This document shows positions 46,540 through 54,195 of a stretch of DNA of 64,000 bases, piece by piece. The notes beneath the pieces were generated by a model. That model made no database searches and was not told the DNA's origin. It saw nothing but the letters and a program-made list of their open reading frames with translations. The DNA is taken from assembly GCA_036867785.1 (NCBI GenBank), contig CP145417.1:682001-746000 (forward strand), in the 5' to 3' direction. This DNA comes from Plasmodiophora brassicae (Eukaryota > Endomyxa: Phytomyxea > Phytomyxea > Plasmodiophorida). The position numbers and the translations under genes are program-made. Each line of letters starts with the position of its first letter. The first letter of the stretch is position 1.

Positions 46540-49004
46540 ATGACACTTTATCGCCGGTGGACCAGCTGCGCGCCAGGCGCAGCGCCTCGCGACGTTTGCG
46601 CTCCATCTCGCCCAGCAGCGCCCGCATCTCCGTCTCGGTCCTAGACGCGCGCGCCGCCGCCTTCTCGGCCAGCGCCTGCTGCCGGGCCGCCTCCTGCCGT
46701 GCCAGCGCCAGCGCCGCCCTCGTATCGGCCAGCGCCGCCTACACACACACACACACACCGCATCACTGCATTGCACATTGCAGGAACGCCCCGCCGGGGG
46801 TCGCAACTGACCTCCTGCGCCTGGGCCTGTGCGCGAGCGCCCGCCAGCTCCGCGTTCCTCTGCGCGTTCTGCTCGTCGAACTCGCCGACCTTCATCGCGT
46901 ACGCCTTGCGGACGTCGTCCAGCTCCTGCTCGACGTACCGCACGATGCGATCCCGCTCGGCCAGGTCGTCCTGGACGCGTTTCGCGTCGCGCTCGCTGGC
47001 GGCCACCTCCTCTGCCCGAGCCTGCTCCACGTCCTGCAACGTCGCCTGGCAGTCGTCCAGCGCGCGTTCCGCTTCGTGGCACCGGTCGGCGTAATCGCGT
47101 ACGCGGGACGACAGCTGGTCCTGCAGTGCCGCCCACTCCCGCTTCTCCTTCTCAAGCGCCGCCAGCGCCGCCTTCAGCTGCTGGACGTGCGCCGCCTGGT
47201 CCTCGGCGACCTTCGCCCGCACCTTGTCCTGGTCGGACGCCCGGCGCCTCTCCGCCTCCACCTCCCTGAAGCTGTCCTCCACCGACGCCATCCGCTCCGA
47301 GAACGCCACCAGCTGCGCCCGCTGCTCCTCGACGATCGCGTTCGCCGCCGCCAGCTCCTTCTCCAGCCTGCTGGCGTCGCGCTGCGTCCGGTCCCGTTCC
47401 GCCTGCGCGTCTCGCGCCTCGCTCTGCAGGTGGCCCACCGCCTCGCTCAGCTCCGCCTGTCGCGCCAGCGCCTCGTCCAGCTGGCGGCACGCGCGCCGCT
47501 GCTTCTGCAGCGCGTCTCGGGCGATCTCCTTCAGCGCGGCGCGATCCCTGGCCAGCCTCCTGCAATGCGTCTCGACGTCCGTGCACCTCGCCGCCATCGC
47601 CGTCGCCGTCCTGCCCTGCTCCGCGTCGTTCTCGGCCGCCCTGGCCCGGATCGTCTCGATCGTCTTCGCCGACAGGTCGTTCGCCGATCGCAACCGGTCG
47701 ACTTCGCCCGACAGCGCCTGGACCTGGGCGACCAGGTCACCCTTCGCGGCAGCGTCGTCCCGGACGCGCTTCTCCAGGTCCTCGACCTGCACGATCGCCG
47801 CCGCCTTCGCGGCCGTCGCCTGATCGACGAGCGACGTCAAGCGCGACTGCTCGGCGTGGAGCGCTTCGACGTCGCGGCCGGCGCGCTCGACCTGGCCCGC
47901 CAGCGCGTCCCGCTCCGATTCCAGGTGCGACACGCGACGCGTCAGGTCGCCCTGCTCGCGCCGGGCCTCGTCGACGGCGCGCTGCAACGCCAGGCAGTGC
48001 TCCTCGGTCTGCCTCAGCACGGTGTCGTGCGCGTTGGCCTGCTCGTGCACGAACGCGCGCGCCGCCTCCACCTGCGCCTGCAGCGCCCGGATGCGGTCGC
48101 CGACCTCCCGGTCCGGATCCGTCATCGTCGACGCATTCACGAGCACGGGCCCCTCCTCCACCTCCGTCCACGTCGACGCCGTCGCCGTCGTCGTCGTCGT
48201 CTCGCCGACCTGCGCGTCCGCGTCGCGATGCTCGACCGCGGCGGGCGGCGCCGCCGTCGCCAGGACGCGCTCCAGCTTGGACTCGATGGATTCCAGGCGC
48301 GCCTCCTGCAGCGCCTGGTCGAGGATCGCCAGGGCGGCACCCGGCGACGGCCGCGCCTGCTGCTGCTGTTTCCTGGACCGGAACGTGTTCAGGACGGTGT
48401 CGATGCGGGGCGTGGGCACGATCGCGGACGGGACCGCCCCGTCCAGCGTCGACAGCCATGGGAGGACGGCGCCCACCCTGGACGCGTACCCGGCCTGCTT
48501 GCAGACGGCGTTGCCGGTCGCGTCGCTCGCCAGCGTTAAGGCGCGTAGGGCGCGGCACCCGACGAGCAGGTCGATCTGGTCGAGCGACTCGATGGCGTTG
48601 TCGCGCAGGTCGAGCGTGTGCAGGCGGGGCGCCCCGGGTTGGAACGCGCCGGGCGCCAGGCCGACGACGCTGACGATCGGGTTGTACGACAGCAGCAGGA
48701 CGGTGAGGCGGTGCAGCCCGTCGAGGCCGGCGACCACCCGGATCCGGTTCGACGACAGGTTCAGGTACTCGAGGCTGGCCAGCGCCTGCAGGCCATCGAT
48801 CCGCTCGATCCGGTTCGACGACAGGTTCAGCTGGCGCAGCGAGGTCGCGAACGCGTCGAGGCCGTCGATCCGGTCGATCTCGTTGCAGTGCAGGTTGATG
48901 GAGCGGATCGCGCCCCGGTGGTCGTCGTCGTCGTCGTCGTCGCCCGCCAGCGCGTGTGGGATCGAGCGGATGCCCGCGCCCATGCGATGGAACACGGCCG
49001 GCAT
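46538..49004 (-). CDS. LRRCC1: LRRCC1-like centrosomal leucine-rich repeat and coiled-coil protein
   Basis: Two exons, 49004-46812 and 46738-46538, with a 73-nt intron ending in a GT repeat; 797 aa. The N-terminus opens MPAVFHRMGAGIRSIPHAL and an acidic run, then SDS22-type repeats: AIRSINLHCNEIDRIDGL, LRQLNLSSNRIERIDGL, LEYLNLSSNRIRVVAGL, LHTLDLRDNAIESL. The NLHCN motif and the cap GNAVCKQAGYASRV match LRRCC1 (CLERC). About 500 residues of coiled coil follow, rich in A, R, E and D, including ELDDVRKAYAMKVGEFDEQ, close to a conserved LRRCC1 segment. In animals the protein lies asymmetrically in the centriole lumen and is needed for centriole duplication and ciliogenesis. Shorter than human (1,032 aa). 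An ATG at 48983 is an alternative start. Confidence 0.82.
46739..46811 (-). other. LRRCC1 intron with (CA/GT)n microsatellite
   Basis: The only intron of LRRCC1. Its last 21 nt on the coding strand are a GT repeat leading directly into the TAG acceptor (CA repeat at 46741-46759 on the plus strand), replacing the usual pyrimidine tract. Confidence 0.65.
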
Positions 49005-49111
49005 TCGACGGCGGGTATGACGGGCTGCTCCTCCATGAAGGAAGGAAGGACGATGATGCAACGGCCTCCTCCGGCGACCTCCGACCCCGGCCATTCGTAC
49101 CGGCGGCCGAG

Positions 49112-49852
49112 ATGCGCCCGACGCGACTCGGGCGACGATGGTACAGGAGGCAGGTCGTGCCGAACGCGTCGTACGCGTACCAGAGGACGGACGGGATCCA
49201 CCCGATCCGGGAGGACATCGTGCACGACGCGCTGGAGGACCACGAGGCGATGCGGCAGATCTACGACGAGGTGTGTAGGAGCGCGGCGCCCCAGGCCGGC
49301 GGCAAATGGTTCAACCAGTTCGTCTGGACGTACTGTCGGCATTCGTACGCGGAGAACGTCGTCCTGTACACGTTGCTGGGGACGATGGGCGACCGGGGCA
49401 GGGCGCTGGCCGACCAGGGCCACGCCGAACACGTCAGGCTGATGTACGACCTGCAGCGCGTGGTCAGCGACCGCGACATGAAGCGGTTCGACGCCTTCTA
49501 CAGCACGCTGCGGGACCATATGGAGTTCGAGGAGGGGCCGAACGGGGTCCTGCACCACCTGCAGCAGAACTTCGCGTCGAGGGACCAGTGGCGGTTGGCG
49601 TCGCTGGAGTACGCCATGGCGAAAGCGCATGCACCAACGCGACCGCATGCACCGCTGACTGCCAACCCGGGCGTGGTGGAACGCGCGCGAGCGCTGCTGC
49701 TGCAGGGCCCGATCGATAAGCTGAAGGACTGTTTCACCGAGTTCCCGGCCCTGCACGAGCTCCAGGTCCAGGAGCCATTGCTGAAGCCGATCCTCGCGAA
49801 AGACGACAACGCAGGAGCCGGTCGGAAGGTGCCGGCGTCGGGACCACAATGA
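49112..49852 (+). CDS. Hemerythrin-like (HHE domain) protein
   Basis: Intronless, 246 aa from ATG at 49112. A four-helix HHE cation-binding domain spans about residues 35-160: DIVHDALEDHEAMRQIYDEV, FVWTYCRHSYAENVVLYTLL, QGHAEHVRLMYDLQRVV and STLRDHMEFEEGPNGVLHHL. The histidine and glutamate positions (H-x6-H; H-x4-E; E-H; H-x3-E-E) suit a di-iron or other metal site, as in bacterial, fungal and plant HHE proteins. A C-terminal extension of about 80 aa includes LQGPIDKLKDCFTEFPAL. The role might be oxygen, nitric oxide or iron sensing, but none is shown. Its ATG is 107 bp from that of divergent LRRCC1 and its stop 45 bp from that of convergent NAA20. Confidence 0.8.
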   Translation: MRPTRLGRRWYRRQVVPNASYAYQRTDGIHPIREDIVHDALEDHEAMRQIYDEVCRSAAPQAGGKWFNQFVWTYCRHSYAENVVLYTLLGTMGDRGRALADQGHAEHVRLMYDLQRVVSDRDMKRFDAFYSTLRDHMEFEEGPNGVLHHLQQNFASRDQWRLASLEYAMAKAHAPTRPHAPLTANPGVVERARALLLQGPIDKLKDCFTEFPALHELQVQEPLLKPILAKDDNAGAGRKVPASGPQ

Positions 49853-49897
49853 CATTAGTGTATAACAGCATAGGCCTGGTTTGTCAGTGGGAACCGG

Positions 49898-50654
49898 TCA
49901 GTTGTGTTCCAAGTCCTCGGGATAAATAGGATGGTCCATCGGAACGATGGATCGTTTGTCGACGTCGCGCGGCAATGCCTTCCGCATGTCGAAGGCGTCC
50001 TCCTCGCCCGAGTAGTAGTTGATGACGCGCCGGTAAATCACGTACCCGAACTTCTGGTACATGTTGATGGCGACCTGGTTCGACACGCGAACGAACAGGT
50101 CGACAAAATACGCGTCTTGCCTGACAAGGCTCTCCCCGTTCAGCAACCGCCGGAGTGATGCTGACCAACTGACGTCACCTTTCGGACGCCTGCTCCAGGA
50201 ACGTCATCAAGGTCTGCGCCAGACCTAGTCGACGATATTCAGGAGCCACAGTCAGCGCCGTCACGTGGCCGTGCCAGTTTTCTCCTTCGCCTTCTGCTTT
50301 ACCAATGACTGCATAGTCAACCGTAAGCGGAATGGACGGCCAATGCAGGTGCGGCGGGTGGACGTACTGTATCCCATCGGCCTGCCATCAGGCGCCACCG
50401 CAGTTAGGCAAAGGTCTGGCCATCGAGCCAGATACTCCTGGTAGAATCGAACATTGTACTGAGCAACGCCCCGTTGTTAGCAATCGACCTGCCATGCTAC
50501 TACTGCAGATGATGGTCCACCGTTTCACTAGACAGATGAGTTAGCGCCCGGCACCCGTAGTCAGACCGCGATCCCCAGCCTACGTCAACGAATCCGCGTT
50601 AACACGATTGAACGCGAACAGGTCGTTCGCTTCGAATCGGCGCAACGTCGTCAT
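49898..50654 (-). CDS. NAA20: NatB catalytic subunit, N-alpha-acetyltransferase 20
   Basis: Five exons: 50654-50584, 50527-50521, 50458-50368, 50308-50179, 50120-49898; 173 aa (human 178). NatB acetylates N-termini starting Met-Asp/Glu/Asn/Gln. Conserved segments: MTTLRRFEANDLFAFNRVN, FYQEYLARWPDL, GYIIGKAEGEGENWHGHVT, ALTVAPEYRRLGLAQTLM (acetyl-CoA-binding R-R-x-G-L/x), YFVDLFVRVSNQVAINMYQ, FGYVIYRRVINYYSGEEDA and MRKALPRDVDKRSIVPM. The match runs end to end. Exon 2 is only 7 nt (TGAAACG): it supplies the end of Thr plus Glu-Thr of the conserved LTETY, and without it the frame breaks. Introns 56-62 nt, all GT-AG. Confidence 0.93.
50521..50527 (-). other. NAA20: 7-nt microexon of NAA20
   Basis: Coding-strand TGAAACG, bounded by a CTGTCTAG acceptor and a GTGGACC donor. 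It completes the split Thr codon and encodes Glu-Thr, giving the LTETY sequence found in NAA20 of other eukaryotes. Confidence 0.75.
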
Positions 50655-51155
50655 GGCGAGAAAACCCGGCGCCGATCAATACAGATCGTTGCGCGCCGCG
50701 TCGGCGTCGATCTTGGATGATTAGCGCAGGGCAGGTACCGAGAGCAGCGTCAGGACTGCGTGGCGGACTCCGCCGCGGACAACAATCACGCCGAGTCATT
50801 TCGCGAAAGGCCACACTGCCCCACAGCGAGTCAATCGCGTCCGTACGTCGTACAGGTTGGTAGACGTTGTCGTTGTCTTTCATGCGCTCTGATGATTCCA
50901 CGATTACTTACCTACATTGCCTGAACGGCTGTTGGCCTTGTTGATTGCATGTTTCTGAGCATGTCTCGACGTTTCGGTTTTCAACTAGCCGTTCGAGATG
51001 AGGTGGCTGACGTTCTGCGTAGGCCTTCATCCGCGAGAGCCGATCTTGAATGTCGTTGTGTTCATTATGAATACACATGAGATATGCATAATAAGCACGT
51101 TCGGCGCATCCGTTGATCATTACGCCACAAACCTCTTCCGAATACGTCTTCAGCT

Positions 51156-51337
51156 CGATGCCCGCACTATGGGACCACAGGCTTCCACGTTAAGAACGGC
51201 TATGCGTTCGAGTAAGGCGACGGTTTCCTTTGTCGTCGGTATTGCTAATGACGACGTTCCAGTCCGGAGGTTCGTCGTGTTCGAGGACTTCGAAACATGC
51301 TCTACGTGTTTACCAACGTCTTGAAACGCGAACAATG
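51156..51337 (+). repeat. Left arm of a 182-bp inverted repeat
   Basis: Matches the reverse complement of 51458-51639 with only two mismatches that I could find. Arm ends read CGATGCCCGCAC (outer) and GCGAACAATG (inner). Read on the minus strand, the arm is open and encodes LFAFQDVGKHVEHVSKSSN and what follows. Confidence 0.85.
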
Positions 51338-51457
51338 CTGTTCGTCCTTCTATGCGACGCATCCTGACGTCATCGCTCACATGCCCATGGCGTTCAACAA
51401 CGAACTGGTTCCCCCACTTGTGTTGACTGAATCATGCGGCCTTGATGCGGCGGTGGT

Positions 51458-51639
51458 CATTGTTCGCGTTTCAAGACGTTGGTAAACACGTAGAGCATGT
51501 TTCGAAGTCCTCGAACACGACGAACCTCCGGACTGGAACGTCGTCATTAGCAATACCGACGACAAAGGAAACCGTCTCCTTACTCAAACGCATAGCCGTT
51601 CTTAACGTGGAAGCCTGTGGTCCCATAGTGCGGGCATCG
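51458..51639 (-). repeat. Right arm of a 182-bp inverted repeat
   Basis: Reverse complement of 51156-51337, separated from it by a 120-bp unique spacer. Read on the plus strand it encodes the same peptide as the left arm does on the minus strand, with two amino-acid changes (Ala to Ser, Glu to Lys). Confidence 0.85.
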
Positions 51640-52193
51640 GACAAAGATGTCTGGTTTGTAGAGGCGGTCTGGGCGAAGGCCTCCGCGATGAAAGGCGACG
51701 ACCGGGTTTGGCGCTGTTATCCACATGTGACCAGCTGGGCAGGTAAGCGTTAAGCGTATTATCGCCACAGTGAACAAACGAAAATACCTGCTTTCAGCCT
51801 GTCAACTATATAGTCCCTGTTTCAAGCTGGAGCTTCAGACTGATGAACTTCACTGTCCTGTTCAAACATAAGAACACACTTACTGGATCAGGCAACGGCG
51901 CATTTCGGTCTGCATCTGTTTCAGCTCGAAAGTCGTTCACAGTCGCTCGTTGACTATTTCGTTCTCCTTTCAACAAACGTCGACATCTGAACGATTAAAT
52001 GAAAGATAAACGCTCAGTCTTTCAGACGTCGACCTTCGCGTGCTGAAATGAGAATGAATTGTTGAAGTGTCCCAGGAATAGCGTGCCCAGCGCGTGGTTC
52101 GTGACCTTATCTTCCCTGACATGGTCGTACTACATGAAACCTAACAATCGGATCGCCCTAAGGTACACGTTTGTCGACGCTAGTCTGTAGAGG

Positions 52194-53812
52194 ATGGCAT
52201 CGACACCATCGCAGCACCCGCTTCGGGAATGGCTCATTGATCGGGGTCTGCCCGACCACTATCTGTCGAACTTCACTGAGCACAACCTGACCTGCCCAGA
52301 AAAGGTCCAGTCGTTGACCGATTCCCAGCTTCGCGCCATTGGCATAGACAACATTGTCCACCGACGCTTAATGCGTTCCCCAGTCGGTAAGCTGGTCCAT
52401 CGCTCGTCGTACAACAGCGACTAGACACATTCCCCGCACAGAAGGTGGCGAGCGGGACCTCATTGAACTCGGTGCCGAAATCGGCCCGGCAACGGCCGAC
52501 CATCTCTGGGCGGTTGTCCGGGGCGATGTCCTGCAGAACGGCGAGCGAATCGTATGGCTCGACGCCGATTCGGCGGCGTTCCGATTCGGGGTCGTGCGCG
52601 CCCGTACTGGCGTCCTTATCGCCGATGACATCGGCGTCATGGTCGAAGTCGCCCCCAACGAAACCAAAGTACCAACAGGTGACATGCATCGTCGAACGGC
52701 AACCTGAACCTATCACAGAGATTGCCCATCGACGATATCCTGCGTTATCGCGCCTCACAGGCACGTTGCTGCACCTTTACAATGGTGTCGAGCTGCTAAA
52801 CTCGCGTTTGGCAGGAGTCGCCGGCGAACTGGCTGACCGGGCCGGTTCTTGGTCGAGGCGCGTTCGGGTGCGTTGTGGAGGCCATCGATGTGCGCACGGG
52901 CGCTCGCGTTGCAATCAAGCAGATCCCAATTCGGACGGGCGGCGCCAAAGAACCCGGCAAGGATGTCGTTGATGACGCTGTAGGTATAGGATGAATCGTT
53001 AGGCGGACACACAGCTGACCGTGTGCCCAGATTGTGAAACTATGCAATGAGATCACGTTGCTTCGAGCGCTAGCACATGACAACATTGTCAAGTTCTTAG
53101 GCACCCGCCTCGATCAAAAACAGCCCCGCCTGTACATCATCATGGAGCTTGTGTCAGGCGGATCGGTCGCACAGATACTGAGAGAGTATGGCGCTCTGCC
53201 CGAGCCCCTGATTAGGAACTACACGAGACAGGTGAACAGAAACGCGACATCATAACCGGTGAAGGTGATCTCACTGCCGCTAGATCCTGAATGGGCTCGC
53301 CTACCTTCATGAACATGGCGTCGTTCATTGCGACGTCAAAGGCAGCAACGTTCTCGTCTCAAACGAAGGTGTTGTCAAGTTAGCCGATTTCGGCGCTGCC
53401 AAGCTCGTCCAGGACGTGTGCGAAGGGAACCCATCTGTTGCGGTGTGTGGCACGCCAAACTGGATGGCTCCCGAAGTCGTCATCCAGAAAGGGTTCGTGC
53501 CGGTTCTGTTTGCGGATACTCACGTTCTGACTGATGCCAGATAGGTACGGCCCGCCAGCCGACATCTGGTCCCTGGGATGCACCATCATCGAGATGGCAA
53601 CTGGACGGGCGCCGTGGGACCCGAAACTGTCCCAGATCGAGATCCTGGTCGTACTATCTCAGTCGGACCGCACCCCGACTATACCCAGTCATCTATCCGA
53701 CGCCGCGCGGGATTTCTGCTCCCAATGCCTCCAGCGTGACGTCACTCGCCGACCAACGGTCAACGACCTCCTACACCACCGTTGGGTCCTCAACAACGAC
53801 ACAGTGCAGTAA
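52194..53812 (+). CDS. SAM-domain MAP3K-like (STE11 group) protein kinase
   Basis: Proposed exons: 52194-52386, 52442-52678, 52719-52786, 52815-52979, 53031-53231, 53284-53492, 53545-53812; 446 aa. Residues 5-64 form a SAM domain (LREWLIDRGLPDHYLSNFTE, LRAIGIDNIVHRR), as in Ste11/Byr2. An unclassified domain follows (GAEIGPATADHLWAVVRGD, DSAAFRFGVVRARTG). The kinase domain has VLGRGAFGCVVEAID, VAIKQI, MELVSGGSVAQIL, VVHCDVKGSNVL, LADFGAAKL, GTPNWMAPEV and YGPPADIWSLGCTIIEMATG, typical of MAPKKKs. The catalytic loop is H-C-D instead of H-R-D. The small third exon and the 28-nt intron 52787-52814 are the weakest points; an alternative third exon would start at 52761. Confidence 0.82.
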
Positions 53813-54195
53813 ACAACCCCATTCTTCAGATACGCGGTTTACTGGTGGCGTTCCCGCTCTGAATCGGGACTGCAACGCGCTTGACATGAGGTCACGAGTT
53901 CTTTCCTGTGTCTGGCATTCCACTGGCAGGCGACTCATGGTGGCGTCTATTCTCGATACCGATGTCGATTGTCGTGCGTGCACGCTGCTCTGTCGAGTAT
54001 GGTCGAATACCTCCTACCTATGGATCACCATTCACCAGGCCTTGAACGTCTGTGACATGGCGCGCAATTTTTTGGGACCCTGCCGAGGGCTACTTCCGGC
54101 GGTAGGTACCAGACGGTGCGCCCCATAGGCAGACTCGTGCGGTCTGGCAAGCAAACCCGTCATTGTGGCAGGGCCGCGTCGCCGGCTGTGGTGTG
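53813..54195. other. Intergenic region between kinase and galactosyltransferase genes
   Basis: Short plus-strand gap between two genes on the same strand. No gene, clear TATA box or repeat seen. Confidence 0.5.

Larger units (their letters stand above)
50655..52193. other. Long region without a firm gene
   Basis: Contains the NAA20 promoter, a 182-bp inverted repeat (listed separately) and the kinase promoter. A minus-strand frame at 50908-51120 (start MINGCAERAYYAYLMCIH, 70 aa, no family) has protein-like composition and reads out of the left repeat arm in the same direction, so a lineage-specific gene or the remains of one is possible. GC is lower than in coding regions. No recoverable exon chain. 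Confidence 0.45.

Noticed and set aside
46410-48539. Plus-strand frame of 709 codons
   Set aside because: Antisense to the LRRCC1 coiled coil; leucine/arginine-rich translation mirrors the Gln/Ala/Glu codons on the true strand.
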